Assembly: GCF_000350225.1 (NCBI RefSeq) | Contig: NW_005178577.1 | Location: forward strand, 1 to 23,158 | DNA length: 23,158 bases | Source of the DNA: Chondrus crispus | Lineage: Eukaryota; Rhodophyta; Florideophyceae; Gigartinales; Gigartinaceae | Reading direction: 5' to 3' | In this document: positions 7,846 through 17,344 of the stretch, piece by piece | Layout: every line of letters begins with the position of its first letter | Numbering within the stretch: position 1 is the first letter of the stretch | The notes under the pieces: model-generated | The model's input: the letters and a program-made list of their open reading frames with translations, nothing else | Databases searched by the model: none | What the model was told of the DNA's origin: nothing | Made by a program: the position numbers and the translations under genes

Positions 7846-9061
7846 TCAACCAAGCGGTGCAGAGGAGCCTCGGCATTCCATCTGTGGAAAGTCAAGTGGA
7901 AGTTCACCAGAAAAAAGGGTAAGCTGTAACGGCTGTTTGAGCGGCGAGTCCTTCTTGGTGAGAGGATCGGCTAAGTTCATTGAGCCGGGGATCCAAATAA
8001 TTTGATTGACGAGCTGTGTTTCGAAATTGTATCTGAGAAGTGCAACATCGGCTCTGATTGACTTGTCTTCTGGTTTACGGCAAGTAGATAAAGAGTTGAA
8101 CAGGTCTTTGGAGTCGACCAAGACGTGCAGGTGAATTTTCATTCCGAAAAGCTTGGAATAGGCGTCACATAATATCTTGCCTTCTTCTATCACACATCCC
8201 GATGCCAATACTTCAGCAGATGCTATTGACTTGACGGGTCGGGCTGAGAGATGTGAACTCCAGGTTATCATGTGCACAATAGACCCTGACTAGAGGTTAC
8301 CAATCAGCAATCCACCGATAAAACCTAGCTGTCCATGTGTGGACGGCCTACCCGCATCAGCGAAAATAATAAATGTGAGATTCTTGTGACCTTTTTGGAC
8401 CGGTCTTTTGTAGCAGGAGGTGGCGCCCAGGTGTTTGACGTCTTTGAGTTGGGCAGCTTGCCGCACAAGATCATGCACAGTTGGGGTTCCACCAGTTTGT
8501 TGCAGGTGGCTAGATGCAAATGCAGTAAAAGGACTGACGCACATACCGAGGAATCCAAGGGAACCGTTGATAGACTGAAATGCATGCTTCTCTACGGAGT
8601 TCAATGGTTCATGAATATCTTTTCGGCGGAGACGCGGAAGACAGTATGGAGTGATTTCTTGCATTTTGTCGTCATTAGAAATATTGATGACAACATTCTC
8701 ATCTTGTGTGACGGAAATTCCAAAGAACTTTACGTGTCCGGGAAGGTGCACAATTGTGCCTAACGTGTATACAGCTTTGAATTTCTCGATAAATCGTTTC
8801 TTATGTTCCTCGGATCCACCAACTAGGATATCAACGACAACTTTTACAGCGAGTAGTACCTGTCGATTTTCATCCTTCAAGTAGAAGACTTGTAGAAAGT
8901 GAGCACAGTCCTATTTCCAGAAGCGTGTCATCAGAATGGCGCTGCCACTTTGCGTTCGCATTCACTAAACCATACGTTGCCACGTCCAGAAGCCACACAA
9001 ATCATCGGTCTTGGCATTCGCGTGGTGGCGTGACGTAAACATCCCTTTCAGCTTTGCCAGA
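7846..9061 (-). pseudogene. Copia pol, 3' part (rest of RT and RNase H), degraded
   Basis: This continues the gag-pol frame past its first stop (9062-9064). After the stop, SGKAERDVYVTPPRECQDR and WLLDVATYGLVNANAKWQ are recognisable RT sequence around a second stop, TGA, at 9002-9004. A one-base shift near 8895-8910 moves the coding frame; from 8880 it reads DENRQVLLAVKVVVDILVGG. The polymerase box carries Val where the first catalytic Asp of the DD pair should be (codon 8833-8835). A TAG at 8290-8292 interrupts the RNase H domain, which then continues with SIVHMITWSSHL, PVKSIASAEVLASG, DSKDLFNSL and NLADPLTKKDSP to a stop at 7846-7848. Each of the three stops could derive from a Gln or Arg codon by a single C-to-T change. 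Confidence 0.88.
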
Positions 9062-12000
9062 TTAAAGAAAGGCACTCTTCACATCTATTTTTGAGACAAA
9101 CCACCGGTAAATCACACAGATTGACAGCAGAAAGCGGAATCCAACCGGAGGGCAAGATGCAGAATCCGTCTTGAGAGTTGCCTTTTCATTGTCATGATTT
9201 CCATGTGGCGCAATGCGTGCTTTACAGAGCCTGGAATCGTCGTCTAGTGTCTTGATCTTGTAGAGGACATGACTTCCAATGACATTTGCATACATAGAAA
9301 CTTTTGCGCGGTGAACTTTTGTGCAGGAACTGAGGAATGAGGATTCTTCTGTGACGTAGGCGTTGTGAGTCACATGGGTTGGAAGACCTTGTGTCTCATG
9401 AAGCATGAATTCTTTGCTTCCGAAACGTGATTCATATGTTTTAAGGTCTTTTTGCATAGAACTAGAGAGAGTCGTGCCTGGCAGGAGTTCGATCCTGGCT
9501 GATTGTATCGCAGTACCACCGGGTGCATACGTCAGATAATAGTCCCCTTCGAATGCAGGATGTATCCCAAGATTGTTAATCTCAGAAAAATCATTATTTG
9601 AAGTACAAGCAGTTTTCTGAGAATTCCTATCCTGGTCGGAGTGAGAAGGTGCAACAAGCGCTTCAGACAGGTGTTCATCACAAGTATCCATCGCATCCTG
9701 AATAATTGCAGTGAGAGTTCTAGATGCAAGAGCGTGGCGGACATCTTCGACAGCTACCTCAAGGACACGTGATCCTTTTCCAGAAAATGTAACTGTTCTA
9801 GATGCATTGTCAAATTTTAGAACCGGCTTTGGCTCTGACCATACTCCACGCTTCTCATTTTCATGCTTGACATAAACTTGGACCATATCTCCTGTATTGA
9901 TGCGATTTTCTTTGATCGAATGGGATCTCATAATCTTATTTAATTTTCTTTTCGCAATCAGATCCTCGTGTGCCTCTCTTATTTCATCGGGAAGTGCAAT
10001 GCGATGCTTGGTCAGGAATGGTCTGGAATAGCCATGTGCAAGCTCATAGGCGGAGGCTAGGTCGTTCCCATACAGGTCATTTGAGACCCTTACAGCATTA
10101 ACGGCTAGTAGGGCTTGACTGACAGTGGGATGCTGGCCTGAGAGCCTAAGGTAAACGTCTCTAATGACGCGGTGTTTAGACTCAATAGCGTTTTTGTTAT
10201 GGCGCCTGGCAGGGATCGGCGCAAACTGAATGTCGTGATACTTCAAGTGGTTTCGAAATTGGTCGGTGTCAAAAGCCTTATCTCTGAAAACTATGCCTGG
10301 AGCCCAATACATGTTGATCCAAGCAGTGTCGAAAAGAATTATGGCCTCAGATATTTTTGTTGATTGAACCACAGCTGCAAAAGAGTATCTGGTAGCTTTG
10401 TCCATTAAATGAAACATAATTGTTCCGTCAAAAAAAAGATCCACACATACAGCCTCATTGAAATTTGATGTCAGACTGGACAGAGAGACAGGGCGCATTC
10501 CCGTTGGGGGTTTCGTGAGGATGCAATGGGGACAGTTTTCCAATATCGATGACAGTAGTAGACGCGATTCATCAGTCCACAGTTGATTCCTTTGCAGCAA
10601 TGTACGCATGTCAGTGTAACTGGCGTGTCCACATACATGTTCATGAACTCGTTGAAGAATGTGCCTCATATCCAGGGAAGATGCAATAAATGAATCGGGG
10701 GATGTCCCAGATGAGTATGCGAAAAGGGCATTTGTATCTGGGTCGTTGATGGAGGCAACTGTTTTGTGAAAGAAACGGCTCAACGGAATATAGCTGTGAT
10801 CCCCGTGGTCCTCAAGCTGCACATTTGAGATTTGTCTGCCGGAGATATGCTTGAACCGAATGTAATTACCGTTTAGATGAATAATGTCGGTACATTTCGT
10901 GACATTCCTGCCAATGACCCATTGGGAGGAGCCTTCAATAACGAGATGTGTTACGTCTACCTGCTCGTTCTGATCAGATCTCATGGACAAAACAATTGTA
11001 CCAAGAATTCGTCTTCTCATACTCGCATGCGAACCACTTCCGTATTGCCAAAACGGCCGGTCGCGAACTTCTGGTGGTAAAATCCCAAGCTGCCCATTCC
11101 ATCCAACCATGATTTGTTCCGCGATATCCGTAAGTTGTTGCATGCCTAGGCCACTGTACGGTGCTCCATCATCGACCAACGGTCCTAACATTCCATCGGT
11201 GATGTCATGGGATAACGTGCCCATAAAAAAGGCCACGCTTCCAGTTCTGTTTCCGTTTTGCTCTGCATGTTGTGGGAGATGATGTTGGCGTGGATGATGA
11301 TGTTGGCGTGGATGTGAATGCTTGATGGGACTTTTTGTAGCTGCTGGGCCAGACTTATGACAAATATTATTGTTGGCCCAATGCCCTTTAACGCCACAGG
11401 ACCTGCATATCGATTTGCTTTTCAAGTCAGCAAGCTCGTGAGGTGCCAGTCTTTTTCGCTGCTTCCGATAACCAGAACGAAAGCGTTGAGCACTGTGCGC
11501 ATACAGAGTCTCAGTGTAGCTTGATCTTGATTCAGTTGGATTGTCAGAGGAGCGAATGATCGAGGAAACGCTTTCATAGGATATCTTGTCCAGTACTGAA
11601 TTTTCTGCATCATCTGAGGGTTTCGGAGCGGAAGCGGCTAGTATGGCTATACGTTGGTTGTTATCGATGTTGCAGTTCGCCAACAGCATAAAGGAGACAA
11701 GTGAATCCGGTAGAAGAGCATCATGGGTATCAGATGTATCTTTGAAGCGGCAAACAAGGGCGAAAAATCTGGACTCAACGTTTTTGAGAGACTCATTTGA
11801 TCCTCTTTTCGTCTGCAGTAACCCAGTGAATCTCTCATAGCACTCGGAAACTTTGGAAAGCGGGTCCACTTTGTGAATCAATTTTGCAACTGCGAGTGCA
11901 CCGTCATCAGCGGTGATAGTATCAGAAGGAATTCGCTTAACAATATCTTTGGCTCTTCCATAAAGTTGCGACTTCAAAACAATGCCTTGAAGGTTGCCAG

Positions 12001-12157
12001 GTATCTTGTTTGGATTGGTAGCTTGAAGAGCATCGTGAAACTGCTTCCATAGTTGAACTGAATCGAAGTATCCTTCCTGAGAACCCTTCCCATCTGTCCA
12101 AGGAGGGGTCTTGATGTCCCAAGAGAATCGAGGACGCGAGGGCAGATCTGGGCCCAT
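9062..12157 (-). CDS. Copia gag-protease-integrase-RT polyprotein, truncated by a stop
   Basis: The frame starts at the ATG 12157-12155 (MGPDLPSRPRFSW), inside the primer-binding site; it is open upstream into the LTR, but that part is not expected to be translated in full. In order: a gag region (QLWKQFHDAL, LKNVESRFFALV), a zinc knuckle CRSCGVKGHWANNNIC whose final spacing is HX6C instead of the usual HX4C, an aspartic protease with VDDGAPYSGLG, an HHCC finger (HVCGHASY ... CPHC), an integrase core with D (VCVDLFF), D (FRDKAFD) and E (NKNAIESKHR), and the start of RT ending KIDVKSAFL then TAA at 9062-9064. That stop removes most of RT. A CAA to TAA change would explain it, because the sequence after it is still RT-like in the same frame. 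Confidence 0.9.
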   Translation of the reverse strand: MGPDLPSRPRFSWDIKTPPWTDGKGSQEGYFDSVQLWKQFHDALQATNPNKIPGNLQGIVLKSQLYGRAKDIVKRIPSDTITADDGALAVAKLIHKVDPLSKVSECYERFTGLLQTKRGSNESLKNVESRFFALVCRFKDTSDTHDALLPDSLVSFMLLANCNIDNNQRIAILAASAPKPSDDAENSVLDKISYESVSSIIRSSDNPTESRSSYTETLYAHSAQRFRSGYRKQRKRLAPHELADLKSKSICRSCGVKGHWANNNICHKSGPAATKSPIKHSHPRQHHHPRQHHLPQHAEQNGNRTGSVAFFMGTLSHDITDGMLGPLVDDGAPYSGLGMQQLTDIAEQIMVGWNGQLGILPPEVRDRPFWQYGSGSHASMRRRILGTIVLSMRSDQNEQVDVTHLVIEGSSQWVIGRNVTKCTDIIHLNGNYIRFKHISGRQISNVQLEDHGDHSYIPLSRFFHKTVASINDPDTNALFAYSSGTSPDSFIASSLDMRHILQRVHEHVCGHASYTDMRTLLQRNQLWTDESRLLLSSILENCPHCILTKPPTGMRPVSLSSLTSNFNEAVCVDLFFDGTIMFHLMDKATRYSFAAVVQSTKISEAIILFDTAWINMYWAPGIVFRDKAFDTDQFRNHLKYHDIQFAPIPARRHNKNAIESKHRVIRDVYLRLSGQHPTVSQALLAVNAVRVSNDLYGNDLASAYELAHGYSRPFLTKHRIALPDEIREAHEDLIAKRKLNKIMRSHSIKENRINTGDMVQVYVKHENEKRGVWSEPKPVLKFDNASRTVTFSGKGSRVLEVAVEDVRHALASRTLTAIIQDAMDTCDEHLSEALVAPSHSDQDRNSQKTACTSNNDFSEINNLGIHPAFEGDYYLTYAPGGTAIQSARIELLPGTTLSSSMQKDLKTYESRFGSKEFMLHETQGLPTHVTHNAYVTEESSFLSSCTKVHRAKVSMYANVIGSHVLYKIKTLDDDSRLCKARIAPHGNHDNEKATLKTDSASCPPVGFRFLLSICVIYRWFVSKIDVKSAFL
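11278..11313 (-). repeat. 18-bp tandem duplication in copia gag
   Basis: GATGATGTTGGCGTGGAT occurs exactly twice in tandem (11278-11295 and 11296-11313). On the coding strand it gives a His-rich duplication (two HPRQHH units) just after the zinc knuckle. It probably arose by slippage. Confidence 0.85.
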
Positions 12158-12160
12158 AAC
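12147..12160 (-). promoter_or_regulatory. Primer-binding site, initiator tRNA-Met half-molecule type
   Basis: Directly next to the 5' LTR the minus strand reads GTTATGGGCCCAGA. As I recall the Drosophila copia primer site (GGTTATGGGCCCAG), 13 bases match contiguously; that site pairs with the anticodon-loop end of a cleaved 5' half of initiator tRNA-Met rather than with the 3' CCA end. The ATG inside it is also the likely gag start codon. Confidence 0.8.
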
Positions 12161-12467
12161 TGGATATAAAGACAACTGTGGAGAGGGAAACAATGTGAGA
12201 ACTTTAATGTATCGGATGAGGTGGATCAAATCGGTGTAGCTGCTGCACCATTTCCGAGTAGCGATCTCCTGCAGTACTTATAGAAAAGTGTATCGAGGTA
12301 CACAAAAGGGAAGTGAACCAATGCAGTGGACAAGGTAGCTATGTCTTGACTCACATAGATGCACATGGACGGACAGGTAATTATTGCTATTAGCCACGCA
12401 ATTATAGTATGATCACAGTGTTGCGGGGCACCGACTACATCAAGTGAGGTGAACACAGAATTACACA
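12161..12467 (-). repeat. 5' LTR of the copia element
   Basis: 307 bp, about 98% identical to the left copy. On the minus strand it starts TGTGTAATTC and ends TTTATATCCA next to the primer-binding site. A TATA-like TCTATAAGTA sits near 12275-12285 on the minus strand and is a candidate promoter. Confidence 0.92.
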
Positions 12468-12472
12468 CCTCC
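12468..12472. repeat. Target-site duplication (right), CCTCC
   Basis: It matches 7516-7520 exactly and directly follows the 5' LTR end ACACA. Confidence 0.85.
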
Positions 12473-12640
12473 ACGGCCGTACAGGATACCTCCCAGCAGC
12501 TGTTGAGCTAGTCTTACTCAGGAGGTAACATGTTAGAGGAAAGTTACGTACACAAACACGTATTCGCCGGTGCTAAAGTTGCATGTCTACAAGAGACGCT
12601 GCGCCGCGAGTTCTCTATTGCTACAATCCTCGAATGCTCT
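12473..12640. other. Short spacer downstream of the GT92 gene
   Basis: About 170 bp between the copia insertion and the GT92 stop codon, presumably the GT92 3' flank. No AATAAA signal was seen on the minus strand. Confidence 0.4.
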
Positions 12641-14125
12641 TTACGTTGTCAACTTCCCCGTCTCACATCTAGTCCCTTCCAACTCTCTGCGCCAACACGA
12701 CGGACAATATCGCGCCGTACACCACGCCCCATTCCTCCTCCACGTAACCATGACCCTCCCTGTATTCTTGATCTTCATCGTCTTTCGCCACCTGCTCCGA
12801 AACGCGTCAAACCTCACCTTGTTCTCGTTCATATACTCTGGATCGGGCTTGTCTTTGTCGAGCTTTTTCGGCGGCCTCCCCGTGGTCATAACACTCGCGC
12901 CGCCGACCTCGTTCTTCGCCACGAAGTCCTCCCACGACCTGTGCGTATAATGCACGACCATCGCGCTGTGCTCTAGCGTATTCGGATCCAACTCCAGCGT
13001 CGTTTTCCAATACATCTTTTGCCCCTTCCCCTTGACAATATGAATCTTGTGGTCGATCCATTCCCGATCTCGCTCAATCACGACCTTGCCACTTGACATG
13101 GGCTGCTCTGCGGCTCTGTGGACATAGAGCTCCGGCAAGTCGCCTTTTGGTCGACGGACAAACCCTGAGTTGACCATGACCAGAAAGCGGAACGAGATCT
13201 GGTTGAACCCCTGCGCGTTTCTGAGTTTGACGTAGCGCTTCAAGCCGCCCTCCCTCCCGGGCTGGCCGCCGACCATGACGAACTCATCGGCGTCAAAAAA
13301 CGCGACGTAGCGACAGCGGTTGGCACTTGCGAGGAGAAAGTGGTTGTTACTCTGCATCTGACTGCGCGGCCACGGCCACCACACAGCCTGCGCAAAGCCC
13401 TCCCACCCGCAAAGTACATCCCTCAGATCCTCCGTGGCGCCGTTATCGTACACAAACACCTGGTCGACGCCCATGCGCTTGTAATACTGCAGCCACGGCG
13501 GGAGCAGGAACGGGTACTGCTTCATCGCGGTCATCAAGCACAGCTCCCACCGCCTGCCGGTGGACGTATCCAGGGCCGCGTCAGCCCATGTCACGTGCGA
13601 GCGCACGCGGGCCACGCCCGGGCCGCCGCCTTCACGCAAGTGCGCACGTAAAGCGGGCGCGTGCAGCGTGAGCTTGCGCTCGTCCTCGACGGGGTGGACG
13701 TCGCCGGGGAGCAGCTCGAAGAGCTCGCCGTTGCGGCGTGTCGGGTGTGCCTGGGCGTCGCGCAGGGCGCGGTCATGCAGCAGGAGCAGCTCGACGTGTG
13801 CGCCGTCCGCGAGGGCGGCGCGCGGGACGAGGCACTCCGCGCGCGCGGCGCGCGCGGCGCGCAGCGGGAAGACGTGGGCGCGCGCTACGAGGCAGGCCGC
13901 CGGCGTGAAGACGCGCGAGAAGGACTGGGTGTCGACGCCTGCCGTGAAAAGCGAGAGGAGGTGGTGCGAGCCGTTGTAGGCACGCGCGTGTAGGGCGAGG
14001 ACGGCCGGCTGCTTCCAGGACGGCGCGGAGGAGGGACGGCGCGGGCGCGGGGGGAGGAGGCGGGAGAGCGGGGGGGAAGGGCGGGCGGGCGGGCCGGAAG
14101 GGATAGAGGAGGGGGACGAGAAGGA
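12641..14125 (-). CDS. GT92-family (DUF23) glycosyltransferase, 5'-truncated
   Basis: GT92 enzymes are Golgi-type transferases (galactan synthases in plants and animals) with a GT-A fold. The catalytic part is clear: ELCLMTAMKQYPFLLPPWLQ, YKRMGVDQVFVYDNGATEDL, the metal-binding D-x-D type motif FFDADEF (near 13290), ISFRFLVMVNSGF, DHKIHIVKG and HYTHRSWEDFVAKNEVGGAS. The stop is TAA at 12641-12643. The N-terminal third is Ala/Arg/Pro-rich with AVLALHARAYNGSHHLLSLF. No in-frame ATG exists upstream of the catalytic domain before the frame enters a chromovirus-derived inverted repeat at 14126, and the signal anchor expected for a Golgi enzyme is absent. The 5' end therefore seems lost at the junction. 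A galactan-related role would suit red-algal cell walls but is inferred from the family only. Confidence 0.85.
   Translation of the reverse strand, partial: SFSSPSSIPSGPPARPSPPLSRLLPPRPRRPSSAPSWKQPAVLALHARAYNGSHHLLSLFTAGVDTQSFSRVFTPAACLVARAHVFPLRAARAARAECLVPRAALADGAHVELLLLHDRALRDAQAHPTRRNGELFELLPGDVHPVEDERKLTLHAPALRAHLREGGGPGVARVRSHVTWADAALDTSTGRRWELCLMTAMKQYPFLLPPWLQYYKRMGVDQVFVYDNGATEDLRDVLCGWEGFAQAVWWPWPRSQMQSNNHFLLASANRCRYVAFFDADEFVMVGGQPGREGGLKRYVKLRNAQGFNQISFRFLVMVNSGFVRRPKGDLPELYVHRAAEQPMSSGKVVIERDREWIDHKIHIVKGKGQKMYWKTTLELDPNTLEHSAMVVHYTHRSWEDFVAKNEVGGASVMTTGRPPKKLDKDKPDPEYMNENKVRFDAFRSRWRKTMKIKNTGRVMVTWRRNGAWCTARYCPSCWRRELEGTRCETGKLTT
14070..14093 (+). other. G-quadruplex-prone G-run cluster
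   Basis: The + strand has five G-runs: G7, AA, then four GGG runs separated by single bases. This fits the G3+N1-7 quadruplex pattern. It lies in the 5' part of the GT92 reading frame, on the template strand, within a G-rich stretch from about 14036 to 14125. Confidence 0.6.
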
Positions 14126-14183
14126 GGACCTCCGCAAAGGTGGGAAGGAGAACCAGATCTCCTTCCCACCTTTGCGGAGGTCC
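14126..14183. repeat. Perfect 26-bp inverted repeat with 6-nt loop at a gene/element junction
   Basis: The left arm is 14126-14151 and the right arm 14158-14183; they are exact reverse complements around the loop ACCAGA. The right arm is the first recognisable chromovirus pol sequence (LPTFAEV in frame), so the left arm is an inverted copy of the same element sequence fused to the GT92 gene. Confidence 0.93.
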
Positions 14184-16939
14184 AAACCACGGCCTTCAAC
14201 ACGTTGAAGGAGTGTCTAATATCACCCCCGGTGTTGAAGCTTCCTGGCCTCGGGTTACCCTACTCGCTCGATACCGATGCGTCAGACGCTCAACTGGGTT
14301 GTACCTTGCTACAAACCCATGAGGATGGGCACCGATACCCGGTTGGGTATTGGTCCCGCACGCTATCTACAGCGGAACGCAATTACTCGACGACCGAGAA
14401 AGAATGCCTCGCCATCGTATGGGCGATTCAAACGCTGCGGCCCTACCTGGAACGCGAGCGGTTTACAGTCAACACCGATCACCATTCTCTCAGGTGGCTC
14501 ATGAACCTCGTCGATGCGAGTGGTCGACTTGCCCGGTGGCGCTTGCGCCTTGCCGAATACGACTTCGACGTTACCTGCGTGAAGGGAATCAAGAATTGCC
14601 TTGCCGACGCTTTAAGTCGTATACCCTCCACGGGGGGTACTACCGTCCCGGTGGACGAGGAGATACCTTGTTACTCAGCTTTGGACCTTGAGGACGATCC
14701 TCTGTTCACAGAGGAAAATGATGACGACCCTGAGGTCGACGTGACATCCGGCTGTTATGCCTTGGAACCCCCGGCATCAAAGGCCGCGCTGACGCACGAC
14801 GATTTTTCGCGGGAGCAACTCTCCGATCCCCTGTGTAAGGAGGTGGCTTCCCGTCTTGCGAAGGGAGAGGGTTCCGCCCAACTCCGTTTGTCACGGTTCT
14901 TCATCAACACAGAAGGTTTAATCTGTCGGAAAGGCCACCTGGATGGTGTCGAACAAATTGTCGTCCCAACAACCCTCCGTGACAGGGTGCTGTATTTATC
15001 GCATTATCCCGCCACCTCAGGTCACCCTGGAGGTCGGCGTTTATTCTACACGCTCCGGCAGCGGTATTACTGGCCAAGCATGTCGGTCGATGCCTATTCC
15101 ACAGTCCGGATGTGTCCCGACTGCGCCAAGGCCCGCATCAAATTGCGTAATCACAACTCAGAATTGAAGACGTTCCCTCCATCAGGCCCGCTGGAGTAAA
15201 TCGCAATTGATATCCTTAGAGAACTGCCCCGAACCCCAAGAGGACATCGTTACCTCTTGGTGATGACGGACCGTTACTCCAAGTTAACCCGAACCGTACC
15301 CTTACGGAAAATCACCGCCGAGACAGTAGCTCAGGAGTTCATTTCACACTGGGTCTTCGTTTACGGAGCCCCAGTGAAGCTCCTCTCCGACAACGGGAGT
15401 CAATTCACTTCGAGGTTCTTCCTCGCAGTGTGCAAAATCCTCTCTATTGAAAGTGTGTTCACAACCGCATATCACCCCCAGACTAATGGGCAGGTGGAAA
15501 GATTCAACAGAACGTTGGTCTCAACTCTACGGCACTATCTGGCCGATAACCAACGTGACTAGGACCAGTACACGGATGCCCTCACCTACGGCTACAACTG
15601 CACGGTCAACCGCATGATCGGCATGAGGCCATTTGAGCTGGTGTTATCCCGAACGCCGAGTCCGCTGTCCCTACAGCAAACTCCGCTGTTGGAACCCTCC
15701 GCCTCACGGGCGCATTTCAAGTTCCGCTTCCTCGCGTGGTTGCGCGGCCTCATGGCCACGGCTGACAAGAACCTACGCGCCGGACAGGAACGCTATAAGA
15801 ACGACTTTGACAAGCGGATTCGACTCCCTACGCCGGAATATCAAGTAGGGGACCAAGTCCTCGTTAACCGAGAAGCGGCATTACGCTCAGAGGAGCGAAC
15901 CGACAAGGATCGGGTGAAAAACAAACTCGCACCGCGCACTGAGGGACCGTTCCCCGTGGTAAAGGTGGATGACCATACTGTCACCGTCCTTCGAGGCACC
16001 GGGTTGAAGGACAGAATCTCTCGAGATAAAGTCGTCAAGGCCCCCCCGCTATGAAATGCGGTAGGGGGCGCTGCGCCCTCGTTGGCGGATCAGCGCGATG
16101 ATGGGGAACCCCCGTCGTCGGACACGACTCCCATCCGAGGGAGAGGCATTGAGGGACAGTTGGGTAATCTACCGCTCGACGACCTCGAGCTGGCGGAGGA
16201 CGCCGCCACCCCGGCGCCTTCCCCCGCGCACGCTCCGGGACTGATGGATGCCCTGACCAGCGGAACCCCGGAGCGGGTTATATCTCGACTCGCTCCCACC
16301 CCCTCCCAGGTAAGGGAGGTTCCATCGTCGAACCTAAGGGCTACGGCTACTGCATCGGCGAGAGAAAAACGGGCACCCCGCAGTGCGCCGGGGTCGCCCG
16401 GGAAGGCGCGTACGCCCCCCCGAGCCGCGACCTCCAATGACACGTGTCGCGCCCGAGGGAGAAATGGCGTCCCGCCAAGATGGGCGAAGGGCAGCTTACA
16501 CGATCGGGCCACGCTTGCTCCCTTGCGAGAGACACCCGAACCTTCCGCACCGACACCCGCGATGCGAGCCGTCCAACAGGCCCTGTCGGAGGCCATACCG
16601 GCCCTTGCCGCGAGGTGTGCCTTTAACATCAGCGACGCTGGCCTGCCACCGTCGCCGGCCCCACCTCCGCCGCGTTCTCCGACCTCCCCGGGAGTGTTAC
16701 CCACCGAGTACGTCGTAGAATCCCTCTCCGGACATGCCGCCGGCTCGGACGGAATTCCGGTGTTTCGCGTTCACTGGTATGGCTATTCTACGGACGACGA
16801 CACCTGGGAACCAGCCCGCCACGTTGACTACTGTAGTAGAACGTGCCGCGCTCGACCGGCTTCGGGTAGCGGGAGCTGCGACACGTCGTACTGTAGTTCG
16901 AGGCGTGCGAGACGCGACGAGTGCCGTGCACACGTGTAG
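14158..16939 (+). pseudogene. Chromovirus (Ty3/gypsy) pol, 5'-truncated: RNase H, integrase, chromodomain
   Basis: One continuous frame with three in-frame stops. It begins in the RT/RNase H connector (FNTLKECLISPPVLKLP), then RNase H (SLDTDASDAQLGC, TEKECLAIVWAI, TDHHSLRWLM, ADALSRI) and the integrase HHCC finger (HYPATSGHPG ... CPDCAK). TAA at 15197-15199 lies at GPLE. The integrase core follows, with D (IAIDIL), D (LLSDNGSQF) and E (HPQTNGQVERF), then TAG at 15560-15562 where a conserved Trp is expected, the GPY/F-type module (EGPFPVVKVDD) and TGA at 16052-16054. A linker of about 216 residues rich in P, A and S leads to a chromodomain (EYVVESLSG ... FRVHWYGYSTDDDTWEPARHV, 16703-16825). 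After about 16825, frame 0 (TVVERAALDRLR) resembles the end of a chromodomain helix better, so a frameshift is possible. Gag, protease and most of RT are missing. Confidence 0.9.
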
Positions 16940-17344
16940 TAAGACCCACAAAACAAGACGGAAGGGAGTTCGGTAGCTGGTTGGTAGAGGTTTGGTAGAA
17001 CTGTGTGGGTTCGACACAACGATGCCACGAATGGCAGATCGACGTCCTCGACGTGGTAACTCGACGCCGTGCGGAGGCGACGCCGTCACGGAGGACGAAT
17101 CCGGGCGCTATGCGGAGCGCTCGTCGTGCGTTACCCCTGCGGTGGCGTACTTTTCGTTGTACTCGATGTACAAAAAGGGAAGACGAAAACGTAGTCAGGC
17201 GAAAGACTTAGGCACAAAACCAAGGGACAAAGGGGTCGGCCCTCGAGATCATGCCACTGCGTTGATCGATGATCCCCTCGAGTCCTTCCCCTTCCCTACT
17301 TTATTATATCTACTACTGTAGTCCCCGTTCTTACAGTGCCAGAC
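16940..17344. other. 3' flank of the chromovirus, LTR boundaries not resolved
   Basis: It follows the chromovirus stop and includes a purine run GACGGAAGGGAG (16957-16968) that could be a polypurine tract, but no TG start with a matching end can be fixed because the 5' LTR is missing. Between 17290 and 17320 lies TTTATTATATCT, TATA-like on either strand. Some of this may belong to the 3' LTR of the minus-strand element to the right. No gene is visible. Confidence 0.35.

Larger units (their letters stand above)
7521..12467 (-). mobile_element. Complete but inactive Ty1/copia element, 4947 bp
   Basis: Two 307-bp LTRs bound one gag-pol coding region on the minus strand, with a CCTCC target-site duplication, a polypurine tract next to the 3' LTR and a primer-binding site next to the 5' LTR. 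The LTRs differ at 5 positions by my count (about 1.6%), so insertion was fairly recent. The coding region has three in-frame stops, one frameshift and a mutated polymerase box, so this copy cannot encode a working polymerase. The HHCC region (VCGHASYTDMRTLL) and RNase H (PVKSIASAE, KSIRADV, NLADPLTK) resemble GalEa-like copia elements known from aquatic organisms; that lineage assignment is tentative. Confidence 0.93.
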
